NCBI GenBank assembly: GCA_023213395.1
Contig: CM041465.1
Span: 5,828,001-5,892,000, forward strand
Reading direction: 5' to 3'
Length of the DNA: 64,000 nucleotides
Source: Cycas panzhihuaensis
Lineage: Eukaryota; Cycadophyta
Part shown: positions 13,031 to 25,611 of the stretch, in pieces
Numbering within the stretch: position 1 is the stretch's first letter
Layout of the letters: every line of letters starts with the position of its first letter
Position numbers and translations under genes: made by a program
The notes under the pieces: generated by a model
The model's database searches: none
What the model was told of the DNA's origin: nothing
Seen by the model: the letters and a program-made list of their open reading frames with translations, nothing else

Positions 13031-16000
13031 AACTACAGTAAAGAAAGAGATCAAGAAATAGAAGAAAATGATATAGAAACAGCCTTTGTAGTTGCACTAG
13101 CAGTAGGTACAAAAGTAATAGATAATTGGTACATAGATTCTGGAGTATCAAACCACATGATAGGAAGAAAATAATGGTTTGAAACTCTTAAACCATACTC
13201 CTCTACTGATTCAGTAGAATTAGGAAACAACTTTCCTTTACATATTGAAAGAATTAGAATAATAGTAGTCAAAATTAATGGAAAAACACAACGAATGGAC
13301 AAAGTGCTCTATGTACCAAGAATGAAAAAAAATCTCTTATTAGTTTCTCAACTTAGTAAAAAAAAAAACTGGTAACCATTTTTGATACCAATGGCTATTA
13401 TTTTGTATTAGACATGAAAAAGGATGGTGTTGTAATAGCAGAAGGTATATAAAGTAACAATCTTTATAAATTACTTTCTACTCCTATTGTGCCTACCTAT
13501 GATGTAAAATCTTTTGTTGTTAAGCAAAAACAATAATGAAATCTAGCATTTAAGATATGGACATATCTCAAATGATATATTAGAATTGTTAAAAAATTCT
13601 AACATGGTTATTGGATTACCAAAACTATCATTTAATTCCTTTGTCTGTAAGAGTTGTATGATGGGAAAGTAACATCAAAATCCTTTTTCAAAAAGCACCC
13701 AAAAGGTTAGAAGTAAATTGGAATTAATACATATAGATATTTGTGGTCTAATAACTCCAAGTTCAATCAATGGAGCAAGGTATTTTCTTACCTTTATTGA
13801 TGATTTTTCAAGAAAAACCTAGATATATTTCTTAAAAAATAAATCTGAACTCTTTGATCGATTTAGAGAACTCAAAGATAAAGTTGAGTTAGAAAGTAAT
13901 AATAAAATCAAATGTATTTAGTCTGATGGAGGAGGAGAAAATATGTTAAAGAAATTTCTCAACTACTGCAGATATCATGGGATACGTAGGCAAATAACTA
14001 CTTCTTACACACCTCAGTCAAATAGAGTTGCAGAATGGATGAACATGACAATTATGGAAATGACACAGTTTTTAATTTATGATAAAGGGATTATCAAAGC
14101 ATACTGGGCAGAAGCAATTAACATAATAGTATATTTTATAAACATGAGTCCAACACATACTCTATAACAGATCACACCTGAAGAAGCATGGACAAGTCAT
14201 AAACCTAATGTAAGTAATCTTAAAGTCTTTGGATGTAAAGCTTATGTTCACATTCCAAACAAGAAATGTTCAAAGCTATATAGCAAAAGTATAGAATATA
14301 TAATGGTTGGTTATAGCTCAAAATCAAAAGCATACAAATGCATGGATCCAAAAACTAACAAAGTCCATATTAGTAGAGATGTTGTGTTTGATGAAGATCT
14401 AGGGAAAATTCAAGGAGAATATCAAGAGATAGAGACACTAACAAAGACTATAGATAATCATCCTTCTATATCCTCAGAAGACAAGTCTAACATCACTTCT
14501 GAAGACATTGAAGAGCATTCACCAAGGAGCAAAGAAAATATTACACACACTCAAGATGAAAAAGAGCATAGGGACATTTCTGAATAAGAAACTCCAAAAA
14601 GGCTTCCAAAATGGTATCTCAAAACCATTGAAGAACCCAAAGGAGACATCTATGAGCATAAGACTCGGTCAAAAAGACACCAAGCCTTATCCTACTCTCT
14701 GCAACTGGTCAATTATGAAGAGGCAAGCAAACATGCAGAATGGAAAGCTGCCATGAATGAAGAAATTGTTGCAATTCATAAAAATAAAGCATGGGAACTA
14801 ATAGAATGTCCAAAATACAAACCCATAGTAAACTGTAAATGGGTTTATAAAATCAAAGAGAAATCAAATGGAGAAATAGAAAGATATAAAGCAAGGTTGG
14901 TCGCTAAGGGATATACTCAAACAATAGGTATAGACTACGAAGAAATCTTCTCACCAGTTGAAAAGCTTACTATAATAAGGGCAATAATAGCCTTGGCTAC
15001 TTAACAAAAATGGAAGATCTATCAGCTAGACATAAAAAGTGCCTTTTTAAATGGAGACCTAAAGGAAGAAGTATATATGTATCACCTTGAAGGTTATTGC
15101 AAACCAAGATAAGAAAATATAGTATGCAGGTTAAAAAAGGCTCTTTATGGACTCAAACAAGCTCCTAGAGTTTGGTATAAAAAACTGGACTAATATCTTA
15201 TTTACAATGACTTTCACAGATGTGAGTTAGATCCAAGTCTGTATGTAAATCTCAATAAAGAAAAGGTAACAATTATTGTGGTATATGTAGATGACATGCT
15301 ACTCAAAGGAAATGATAATGGATCAATTGTGTTTATCAAAAATCAACTTGAAAAGGTTTTTGAGATGACTGACTTGGGAATTCTTCATTACTATCTTGCA
15401 ATAGAAGTAAACCAAATAAATGACTCCATTAGATTGTCTCAATCAAAATACATAAAGAATATACTCAAAAAATTCAATATGGAGAACTGCAATAGCTGTG
15501 TCAGACCAATAGAGACCAGTTGTATCCTGAGCTCAAATATAGAAGAACAAAAGGTAAATGTAACCTTATACAAATAACTAGTCAGAAGCTTGATCTATCT
15601 TACTACCACTAGACTAGATATAGCCTTTTTCATAGGAGTGATTTCTAGATTCATACAAGAGCCAAAAATATCTCACTGGAATGTAGTAAAATGAATACTC
15701 AGATATCTGAAAGAAACTATAAATCTTGAGTTAAGATACACTCAAGATAAGAACATACATTTGTCTGGGTGTAGTGATTCAGATTGGGCAAGTGATAGAA
15801 CATAAAGAAAATCTACCACAGGGTATTATTTCTCCTTGGGATCAGTAGTAATTTCATGGAATAGCAAAAAATAATCCATAAATAGCATTGTCATCTATAG
15901 AAGCTGACTACAAATCAGTAGTCAGTGCTACCTGTGAAGCTATTTGGATCATACAATTGTTGATGGATCTGGGACAAGAATAAACAGAACCAACCATTCT

Positions 16001-16190
16001 GTTTTGTGATAATCAAAGCATAATCAAAATAACAAAAAATCCTATGTTTCATGCAAGAAAAAAATACATAGAAATTCACCATCACTTCATCATAGAAAAA
16101 GTTGAAAATAAAGAAATCGAGCTCGCATACTATAAATCAGAAGATTAAATAGTAAATATCTTCACAAAAGCCTTGAGTAGAAGTAAATTT
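13031..16190 (+). pseudogene. Copia-B pol: protease, integrase, RT, RNase H (broken)
   Basis: This encoded the enzymes for polyprotein cleavage, cDNA synthesis and integration. Visible in order: protease DSG (about 13,136) and VLYVPRMKKNLL; the pre-integrase HLRYGHIS and C..C block; the integrase core with IDICG, SDGGGEN and the NRVAEW glutamate block (about 13,735-14,035); a DVVFDE linker; RT from KAAMNEE and KWVYKIK through KARLVAKGY to the YVDDM catalytic motif (about 15,280); DLGILHYYL; then RNase H with DSDWASD and TGYYFSLG and a C-terminal FHARKKYIEIHHHF-like block. Many stops fall at Gln or Trp codons (for example TAG-TCT-GAT for the QSD of integrase), and several frameshifts are present. 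The gene order PR-INT-RT-RH defines Copia. Confidence 0.9.
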
Positions 16191-16230
16191 TAATTTTTTA
16201 GAGACAAATTAGGAATAAAAGATAAAACAT

Positions 16231-16240
16231 TAAGAGAGGG
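16231..16240 (+). other. Copia-B polypurine tract
   Basis: TAAGAGAGGG lies immediately upstream of the 3' LTR and is the expected plus-strand cDNA primer. Confidence 0.8.
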
Positions 16241-16453
16241 TTTAAAAAGTAATGTTTTATATTAAGTGTATTAGGGATAAGTAACTTAGACTCATTTGTA
16301 GTTATGCCACATGGCATAAAGATATTGATCAGTCTTTAGGTGGTTAGTAAACCAATTTAAAATTGTCTCTTATATGTGCAATATAAATAAGTTATTGAGT
16401 TCATATCAATACACAGAGACTTTTGATAGAAATAAAGATTGATTATTTCTTTA
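16241..16453 (+). repeat. Copia-B 3' LTR
   Basis: This 213-bp partner of 11,212-11,424 starts TTTAAAAAGTAATG, ends ATTATTTCTTTA and is followed by ACATT, the target-site duplication. Confidence 0.9.
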
Positions 16454-16458
16454 ACATT

Positions 16459-16889
16459 GTATAGAGTTTTATCATAAAAATTTAAGACCTTGTCATCAAA
16501 TCATGAAATAAACTAACTACCTATTCTAAAAGTAGAAAATGGTGCATCCTAACATTTGGTGGAGTATGAAATAAACTTCTATCTTACAAGGATAAATAAG
16601 TAAATAAAAGTAGTATACCTTCACACCTAGTAAATCATAAGATAACTTCTACCTTATATAGGGTGAATAATAAACTACATTGATACAAACTATGAAGAGA
16701 ATTGAAGAAAATGAATAAGATTATTGATAATCTATAATGAGAAAATATAAGCATATAACTAGATGATAATCACCTCATGGTTGGGTCCTTACAACTATGG
16801 GTATATTATATAGATTTAACATGGATAATTATAAACTAATTATAATAGATGCATAAATTAAATCAAAATTATCTAGGGGTGAGGAGTCT
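16459..16889. other. Unassigned sequence between Copia-B and Copia-C
   Basis: AT-rich with no clear domain. It may be decayed RT of Copia-C, whose recognisable part begins just downstream, but I cannot show this. Confidence 0.4.
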
Positions 16890-17570
16890 AAATCAGTTGA
16901 TTCTGCTCTATATAGGTGATTAATTAGGATCCTTATATACTTGACATCGACTCGACTAGATATTATGTATGAAATTAGTGTATTTTCTAGATTTATATGA
17001 GACTAAGATGAAACATTAATAAATAACTAAAAGGAACCTCAAATATCTCAGTGACTCAATTGGGTATGGGCTCTATTGGAAGTCATCAAACTCTTGTAAC
17101 TTAATTAGGTATATAATTTACACTAAGTAGGTTGCATTGATAATAAGAAGTCTATAAAAGGTCATAACTTTACTTTACATGTAGAAGTGGTTGTTAAGTA
17201 TTTAAAGAAGAAATTAATGGTATCACTTTCTACTAAAAAGAAAGAATATAAGGCAATTATATCAAGTGCTTACAAGATGGTTTGGCTCAAAAGCCTATTA
17301 TAGGACTTACAGGAAGAATAGTTTAGTCCTACACAATTACTTTGTAATAATTAGAGTATAATTTAAATGACTAAGAATTAACTATTTCATTATAGGACCA
17401 AACATATTAAAATAGAATACTACTTCATTAGGGAGTTAGTGTAGCAATGTAAAATAAAATTAGTTTACTATAGCACAATTGAACAAGTGGTAGATATATT
17501 CATAAAGGAATTAAGTAAGGCAAATTTTAGCAAATTTAGAGATAAGATTGGAGTCTTCAAAAATAGGCAT
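16890..17570 (+). pseudogene. Copia-C RT end and RNase H (fragment)
   Basis: A plus-strand Copia pol fragment. LIYLTSTRLDIMYEISVFSRF (17 residues around the LTSTRLDI core are clearest) marks the RT/RNase H junction. Later blocks are STKKKEYKAI (RNase H glutamate region), FHYRTKHIKIEYYFIRE, and VVDIFIKELSKANFSKFRDKIGV, the usual C-terminus. Many stops and frameshifts interrupt it. It is followed directly by a polypurine tract and LTR. Nothing upstream of RT is recognisable. Confidence 0.75.
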
Positions 17571-17580
17571 TATGGGGGGA
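17571..17580 (+). other. Copia-C polypurine tract
   Basis: TATGGGGGGA follows the pol C-terminus and precedes an LTR-like start. Copia-E has the matching ATGGGGGAGA. Confidence 0.65.
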
Positions 17581-17583
17581 TAA

Positions 17584-17793
17584 TATTAGGATAATGCTAA
17601 TTTTGGGCTAATATCTAAATCTTTTATATGGCTTCATATATACCATTTATTATATTTAGTTGGTAGTTGACCTTAAGATGTGTTGACACTCTCATAACCC
17701 TACCTATATATTTCATGGGGTCATTAACCCTAATATTTATAAATACCACTACTTTATTAGTTATTTGGTTCTCTCATTAAGTTATTTCTTTTG

Positions 17794-17795
<2 letters not shown>
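17584..17795 (+). repeat. Copia-C 3' LTR (probable)
   Basis: It begins TATTAGGATAATG right after the polypurine tract, contains a TATAAATA box near 17,740, and runs into the (AT)n tract. There is no partner LTR in the window, so the outer end is uncertain. Confidence 0.5.

Positions 17796-17844
<49 letters not shown>
17795..17844. repeat. (AT)n microsatellite
   Basis: About 50 bp of uninterrupted alternating A and T. Confidence 0.95.
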
Positions 17845-17848
<4 letters not shown>

Positions 17849-18689
17849 CCCCCCCATACTAATAATCTCCAATTGCATGATGTTATTTTATGAGAGAATT
17901 AAAAAAGTAGAGAATTACCAAAATAAGCATGAGTTATTGAATAGATGATATACTTATCACTATTTAATCAACCCTCACAACCATAAGCTTTGTCACTTAA
18001 TAAATAAAGAAAAATTGATACACAAAGGAAATAATAAACCATGAGCCTATGGAGTAATGTAAAAGTAGCATGCAACGACATATAATCACTCTTACAACAA
18101 CTAATTTTATTGTCATACTAAGGGATAAGATTTCATATAACTTAAGTAGGGACTCACAAAGTAATATAAAATTCAAAACCCTTTACCTTCATAACTTATT
18201 GGTTTTAAGAATTATATAAGGTGAATGCAAATTTGAGAAGTTCATAAAATGTAAGGATACAAAGAACTATGTATTGATAATTAATCATATGAGGTCTTGG
18301 GTTTCATATACGATTAATTATTACAATTTAAACTCTTCTTCTATCAAATACTTAAACATTCAATAGAAATCTAAATTAGAAGGATTAACTAATCATATAA
18401 TGAAAATTAATTTTAAAACATGGTACAAATATCATTCCAAAATTATCTCTTATTATTTTTTTATAATGAACAATCTATATATAAATATAACTTCCCAATG
18501 GAATAAAGATCTTAAATATCAACACATGTAAGGCGAGAATTATAACCCCCAATGGCTCACCAACTTATATAAATATTTAAAAATCTAATACTAATAAAAT
18601 ATAAGAATTAAAGGGGAGGTTTATAACCTAAAGTTATTAACTATAAATAAATATTAAATGTTAACCTACCCTTTAATATTTATTTCCTT
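17845..18689. other. Unassigned AT-rich sequence
   Basis: No domain, LTR boundary or RNA gene was recognised in this stretch. Confidence 0.5.
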
Positions 18690-21600
18690 TTTTGTGATAC
18701 TTAAAGCATTCCTAAAAGTTTAGAATTTATCACGTATAAGTAGTTTAGCAATGATATCAACCAGTTATTCTTTAATTAATCTATACATCATCTCAATTAT
18801 ACCTTTATGAATTAATTCCTGATTAAAGTGATTGTGCACCTTAATATTTTTGGTGCAAGTATAGAACATAGGGTTTTTTAAATCTTTAATGTACTTTGAT
18901 TGTTATAGTATAAATTAGTTAGTTCTAATTGCAATAGTCCCATGTCTTCTAAAATCTATCTTAACCCAATGGCTTCAATAGCAATTGCAATTATAGCCTT
19001 ATATTCTTTAATTAAGGAGAAAGTAACATTTGATTACCTTTTACTACTCAAAGTAATGGTAGCTAAGCCCAAACTAAAATAGTATATAGAAATCAACCTT
19101 TTTCTATCTATACATTAGCCCAATCAAAACATTTTAATCCTATCAACATAAAATTATTATTATGTTGAAATTCAATTCCATATCATATTATCCCTTTTAA
19201 GTATTTAAGAATCCTCTTTATAACTTTCTAGTGATTTTAGTTTGGTACTACCATAAACCTAGATACCATTCTAATAGAAAAAGTAATATCAAGTTTGGTA
19301 ATAATTAGATATATAGGGCTTCTCACTAGCTACTTCCCAAGTATACTTCATTTATGAAATAAGGACGTGCTCAAGCCTTTACCATACTTCTACTTAAGGA
19401 AGTAGTGTATAATTTTTAGATCTATCATCTCAAAGAAATTATTAAGATCCACTTCCAAATTTGATATCATTACCTATGATTAGTAGATCATTAATATACA
19501 ACACCATAAATATGATTTTACAACTTTCTAATTTGTTATATAAATTTAAGTCAACTATAGACCTATCAAATCTATTCTTTAAAAAGTACCAATTAATCTT
19601 ATAACATTAGGCTCTAAGAGTCTATTTTAGTCTATACAAGGCCTTCCTAAGTTGGTATACTAAGTGCTCATGACCTTTTTTAATAAAGTTAGGTGGATGC
19701 TCCATATAGACTTTTTCATTTAAATTTTTATTCAAAAATACACTTTTTACATCCATCTGGTGAAGTTGCTAATTGAATTGTATAGCCATCACCATACTGA
19801 GATGAATGGTATTCATCTTTGTAATAAGAGTGAATGTTTCTTAATAGTCAATCCCTTCTTATTACTTGAAGCCTTTCACTACAAATCAAGCTTTATATAT
19901 GTTTATAGATCCATAAGATTTAAACTTAATCCCATAGATTCATTTGTAACTAATTGTATACCTGCTAGTGGGTAATTTAGCCAAATCTCATATGTGATTC
20001 TTCTAGAGAGTATAGATTTCAATATCCATAGCATCATTCCACTTCTATTCTTTAACTACTTCTTTAACTATATATAGATGGTTCATCAATATCTAATGCA
20101 TGTGCTATAAGAGCCATGTTTACCTATTTAGAAGGTTATATTTTTTACTTTTATTATCTCTAAAAATCATATAACAATTTCTTAGCATCCTTTATAGTTT
20201 TAAATATTATTTTGGAAGCTTCTTCTTCAAATATGATGGTGAAATATCAAACAGTTACTTTGGCCTCTGGCGTCAACTCTATCTATGGCTTCTACTCAAA
20301 TTTAACTTCAAAAAACTAAAAGGATTCTAACTCTACTACTTTACCAATATTAAATGACTCATATTCAATTTAAACAAGATCATGTGAAGAATTATATTTA
20401 GGCATCTCCTCTACCTGGTCCTCAACATTAATTAAACTAACATTATGATTCTCATCTTCTTGAAAATTTATATCATAAGTTATATAAACTTTTTGAGTCC
20501 ATAACTCGTATGCTTTGTATGTTTTACTTTTATTAGAGTATCTAATAAGGATGCACTTTGTGCTTTTATTGTCCACCTTTTATCATTTCTCCTTGGGAAT
20601 ATGCATGTATATTATACACCCAAAGACTCTCCTATGACTAATAATTATATTTCTATCTAACTAATCCCCCATAGGTGTTATGTTTCTAATATCCCTTGTA
20701 GTGCTTCTATTCATCAAATAAATAATTATATTCATGCTTCTACCCATAAGAAATCTATAAAATCTTTACCACTCATATCACTTTGTTGTTTTCAACCAAA
20801 GTTATATTTATCTGCTCAATAACTCCATTTCACTAAGGCATATAGAAAGTAGAAAACTACCTCTAAATGTTATGATCCTTACATAATTGATTAAATTCAT
20901 TTAAAGTATACTCCCTACCATTGTTAATTTATAGGGTCTTAATCTTATGTTGACCTTTATTTTCTACTAGCTCCTTAAGTTGTTTAAAGTAAACAAAGGC
21001 TTACAATTTTTATTTTAATGAAAAAACTAAAACTTTCCATGAAAAGTCATTAATGAAGTGATAAAATATCTTACTCCACTAAGTAAGATGACATACATTA
21101 GTATACTAATATTTAAATAAACCAATCCTAGCTTTTCTCTAGCTCTCTAAACTTTCTTCTTTAGCAATGACTCTCTATGTTATTTGCTAAAAATACAAGA
21201 TTCATGTAAATGACCTTTACAATTAATCATAGGAAGACCTGCATTATTTTTAACTTATACATTAATTGGAGATTGGTGTAGTTAAAATGACCTACTTATT
21301 CATGCCATAACTTATGTTTTAGAAATATAATAAGGAATACTCTTATACATAAGAGTACCTTTATAGTTTGTATAAATTATTTTCTCTAAGCCCTTTAGTT
21401 ATAATATTATTTTATTTATCTTAAACTATGCATTACTCTCAAGTAAATATCACAGTCATATATTGTTATTTAATTTTACCAATTAAAATAAGATTTGCCT
21501 TCAAATTTAATCTATATAAAACATTATCTAAATATTATCGCTCACCATTCAACATGATAAATAGTACCTTTTCAACTCATGTGGTCTCTAAATCAGTGTT

Positions 21601-22740
21601 ATCCATAATGATGAACTTCTAATTCACTTCCCACATCTAAAAAAACATTCTTGCTTGTCAATCATATGTCTTAAAATACCATAATCAATAAACAAAACAT
21701 TATATGTATTTTATCCTAACTTGTATGCTACAACAAATAGATGCATTAACATCTTAGTAGTATCCCTTACTACATTTATAACATAACCACATTATATAAG
21801 TAGTTGTTATTATCATTGCTACTACTTCTATTATAAGGGTTGTTGTTTTTGTGAATGTTAATATCACTACTATTCGTAATAATCCTTTTTGATGCAACCC
21901 AACTTTTTACAATAATAACATTTTGGCCTATATTATCTCTTTGAAGCTCTTAGTCTATCCTTTTGAACTATAGGCTTAAAAGGCACATTATTCTTTGGAA
22001 TTAAGGGTTTCTTTCCTTTTGATTTGGATGTTAGTACTCTAGATGATTCATCGTGTATGTGCTTCAACTTTTACTCATGTTCTATAAGTGGTGATTCCAA
22101 AGAACTGATATCTAGAGTGGACAATTTATAAAACAATATCAATATATTTGAGAAATTCTCATATTAGAGTAAAGGACTCCTTAGTATATAGTGCATAATC
22201 TCTAAATCAAGAATGATCTTACCTCTTATCAATAATTGATCCTAAATTAACATCACACATCATATGTATTGTATCATATTGCCTGCTATTTTTAAATTAT
22301 ACAATTGACTCTATAGGCTAAAGGATCTTGCATAAACCTTATGCTTATATAGCTTCATGACCATGTTCCACATCTGATTTAGTGTATTAGTACCCTTAAT
22401 ATGTAAAATAATGGTGCTACTAATAAACATGCTAAGAAAACTAAATGCTATTTACATTAATGATTGATATTCAATGTTAAAGTCATCACGAGTATTTAAT
22501 TTCATTTGAAATATAATGATCTTTGTAAAATTTTTTCCTTTATAAAATTATCTACATATTTCCAAAGATCAAGTGGAAACTAAACAAAATGCCAATGATG
22601 TTGATCATTAGGGACATATAGGTAAATTATAATATGTAATAGTTTGAATGCTTCAAATCAAATAAGTATAGGACTAGATGAAGAGCATTAATATAGGTTT
22701 AATGATGATTGCTTCACCATGACCCTCATCTAAATTATTG
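18690..22740 (-). pseudogene. Copia-D gag-pol remnant (minus strand)
   Basis: A heavily decayed Copia polyprotein read on the reverse strand. Toward lower coordinates, in coding order: gag and a zinc-knuckle trace (about 21,880-22,700, with CYYCKK-like residues near 21,900); protease/pre-integrase traces; integrase around 20.6-21.4 kb, with NNGREYTLNEFNQLCKDHNI-like residues at about 20,880-20,935; the integrase C-terminal block CILIRYSNKSKTYKAY (20,370-20,576); RT with a YINDL version of YVDD near 19,490; RNase H with YYFSLGLATITLSSK and EAIGLR (about 18,960-19,130); and a final DIIAKLLIRDKF block near 18,730. Dozens of stops make it non-coding. No LTR pair was found, so the ends are approximate. 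Confidence 0.8.
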
Positions 22741-23849
22741 TATGGACTAATACCCTACCTAAAGCAAAAAAAAAAAAAGAAGAAAAGAAAAAGTGAGAAA
22801 AAAAAGTATACATATACCAAAAAAAATAGAAACAAAAGAAGAAAAATAAAAAGGTATACATAGTTGTAAATATACAGCCTCATATATTTTAGGCACTTGG
22901 GATAAGTCACATATTAGTTTTATCCCCACCTATAAATCTATAGTTCATGCATGGTCATATGCATCATTCAAGACTTTCAAAGATAGTTATTTGGGCACAT
23001 TGTGGTCTCAATTAGATTGAAACATTTCCAATACAATGAGGTTCAAACAAATTAATTTTAGAAATGTAGTTGAGATAAGGAAACCACCCATAGGGCCTAA
23101 TTCATAAGTGATTTAACAATTAAAGTTAGGCTAATAAGCCTAAGATACATCCTTATTAATTGATTCCTATATCATACCCAATATTTATCAAACTATTTGT
23201 AATCAACCATTCCACTATTAAAGTGTTAAATAATTTATTTTTATAAATATTAATATAATATTTAATTAGTGGTTAAGGTTATCATTAGTTAATATGAAAG
23301 ATTCCCATACACATTATTAGATGGTTTGATATAATGGTGAAATATGATTAGTTAACGATACTATGATACAACTATATAACGACAATATTTATTATAAAAA
23401 AAATCAGATCATTTAGTTCTTCTAGTAAGGCTAAGACAACTCACCATGTGGATATTTAATTATTCTTCTTAATATAATATCTCATAAATATTTAGAACTA
23501 GTTTTTCTCATTTATGGGCTTTCCATATTAAATATAATGTACATATAATGCTTGCATTATTGACTATTATGCCCTTATCATTTTTATTTATTATGTTTAG
23601 GATATACTTAATTGATCATATGAATATATTATATCTTGCTTGATTATGCACTTCTTGATCCAAGAGGATCTACCATATGTCTACAAGAAACAAAAAATGC
23701 TAAGTATTAGCACAACTGAAAGATATAGGGCCAAATGGTATCAAACTAATATGAAATTTTATAAAAAGGAAGAAACAACATCCCATTACATATGTGAAAA
23801 ATGTGATGTTCAGAAAATATCATTTGATTAGATGGAAAGTCTTGTTTTT
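22741..23849. other. Unassigned, with an A-rich tract
   Basis: 22,768-22,860 is an A/AG-rich low-complexity tract. The remainder is AT-rich. A 63-codon open frame at 23,640-23,831 resembles nothing I know. Some of it may be a decayed leader of Copia-D or part of the Copia-E LTR. Confidence 0.45.
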
Positions 23850-24199
23850 GGAGAATGTAGAGGTGTAGAGCAGGACTACAATGGTGAGATCATTGCTCAT
23901 GAGTTAACCATAACCTTGAATATTGGGCAGTCTTAAAAAATACCAGGGTTGTATTCCCACCCTATTTATAGGTTATTTGGGGAGGTGGCAAGTGCTTCAA
24001 CCTGACCTGCATATTATCCAAAATAATTCAAATTAATATTAAAAAATATAATAAAAAAACACAAACACATACCTTAAGGATAGTAGGTTGGCATCTAGTG
24101 GCTTAGTGTGTGGCTCTAGGTGCCTTAGGGAGTCCCAAAGGTGGCTTTGAGGGGCCCTAGGTGCATAATTTCATAAGCACATTGGGGGTTATCCTAATA
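23850..24199 (-). repeat. Copia-E 3' LTR (partial boundaries)
   Basis: Read on the reverse strand it begins TATTAGGATAACCC right after a polypurine tract and carries a TATAAATAGG box at 23,961-23,970. The outer end is unresolved, because the 5' LTR of this element is outside the window. Confidence 0.5.
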
Positions 24200-24200
24200 T

Positions 24201-24210
24201 TCTCCCCCAT
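24201..24210 (-). other. Copia-E polypurine tract
   Basis: The reverse strand reads ATGGGGGAGA, between the RNase H C-terminus and the LTR start. Confidence 0.7.
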
Positions 24211-25606
24211 AATGCCCAATATAAGCAACTCCTAAACTTTCTCTAAATTTATAGAATTTGACTTTACCCAATGCCTTTGTAAATATATTTACTATTTGGT
24301 CTTCAATGATGTAATAGGCCAATTCAATTTTTTCTACTTGTACTAGTTCTCGAATGAAATGATATTGAGTCTCGATGTGTTTTATTCTGCCATGGAAGAC
24401 TAAAATCTTTACCATTTGGATAGTGCTCTGATTATCGCACCAAATTCTAGTGGGACCTTTCTATTTAAGCTAGAAATCTTGTAGTAGTCTTCTCAACTAA
24501 ATTGATTCACATACACTTGCTACTGCTACTTTGTATTCTACCTTGGTTATAGATAAGGAAATTGTGTTTTGCTTCTTTGTGCTCCATGATATGGCTACTA
24601 ATCCCATATTGAATATATAACCTATTATAGATTTTCTGTCATTAATATCTCCTACCCAATCCAGGTTTGTATAACCAATCAACTAAATTTTTGGAGAAGC
24701 TTTGTAGTATAGCCTATAATCTAGAGTTCCTTTGAGATATCAAAGAATTCTCTTAACTGATTACTAGTGAGAGGTCTTTGGATCTTACATAAACCTAGAT
24801 ACAACACTAACTAAATGTATTATATCTGGTCAAGTGGACATCAAATATATCAAACTACTAATAAGCTATTTATAAAGTATTGGGTCAATTGATATAGAGT
24901 CATCTAATTTTGAGAGTTTAATTCCTGTTTCAGCTGGAGTTGCTAATGGTTTATAATTAGACATCCTAAATTTTTGTAATAAGTCCAAAGTATATTTGTG
25001 TTCGGAGATGAAAATGCCCTTCTTGTCTCGCCAAACTTCTAAACCTAGGAAGTAATGCATAAGTCCTAAATCTATCATCTCAAATTCTTTACACATAGCA
25101 TCTTTGAATTGACATAATAGGTGGGAGTCATTACCAATATACAAAAGGTCATCCATGTAAAGACATATAATTAGTATTGAATTTCCCTTGATTTAAATAT
25201 ATAGGTTAGGGTTTGCTTGAGATATTTCAAACCCTTGGTCCCTGAAATATTTATCTATATGGGAATACCAAGCCTTGGGTGCTTGTTTTACACTATAGAC
25301 TTCTTTTTTTAGTTTATATACTTTGTTATCTCACCCCCTGACTTCAAAACTGAAGGGTTGAGTGACACAAATATCTTCTTTGATGTAGCCATTGAGAAAG
25401 ACACTCTTAACATCCATTTGGTAAACTTTCTAATCCATTTGAGCTGCCAAGCTAATCATCATTCTAACTGATTCCATTCGAGAAATAGGGGTAAAATTTT
25501 CAGTATAGTCAATGCCTTCATTTTTAGCATACCCTTTTGCAATTGACCTAGCCTTATATTTTTCAATAGAACTATCTGAGTGAAACTTAGTCTTATAGAT
25601 GCATTT

Positions 25607-25611
25607 GGTAT
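25607..25611. other. Left target-site duplication of Gypsy-2
   Basis: GGTAT here matches GGTAC at 61,858-61,862 with one transition. Both lie in the Copia-E RT gene, which reads across the insertion. Confidence 0.8.

Larger units (their letters stand above)
11212..16453 (+). mobile_element. Copia-B, structurally complete Ty1/Copia retrotransposon
   Basis: This 5,242-bp element has two 213-bp LTRs, an initiator tRNA-Met PBS, gag, pol and a polypurine tract in the right order. It is flanked by ACATC (11,207-11,211) and ACATT (16,454-16,458), a target-site duplication with one transition. The LTRs begin TA/TT and end TA rather than TG...CA. The two LTRs differ at roughly 13 of 213 positions by eye, so the insertion is not recent. 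The coding region has many stops, so it is not autonomous. Confidence 0.9.
24194..25611 (-). pseudogene. Copia-E RT (3' part) and RNase H
   Basis: This is the 3' half of a Copia pol gene on the reverse strand. From 25,611 downward: KCIYKTKFHSD and IEKYKARSIAKGYAKNEGID (RT fingers), a YMDDLLYIGND catalytic motif (about 25,135-25,165), DLGLMHYFLGLEVW, RNase H with GDINDRKSIIGYIF and ITKVEYK (24,497-24,682), and the C-terminal HIETQYHFIRELV and DQIVNIFTKAL blocks (24,194-24,415). Several stops break it. At 25,611/25,612 the RT is cut by the Gypsy-2 LTR; the missing N-terminal part resumes at 61,863. The polypurine tract overlaps the end of the last open frame. Confidence 0.9.

Noticed and set aside
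23730-23745. TGGTATCAAAC, similar to a Copia primer-binding site on the plus strand.
   Set aside because: No LTR boundary to its left and no gag to its right. It is probably chance.
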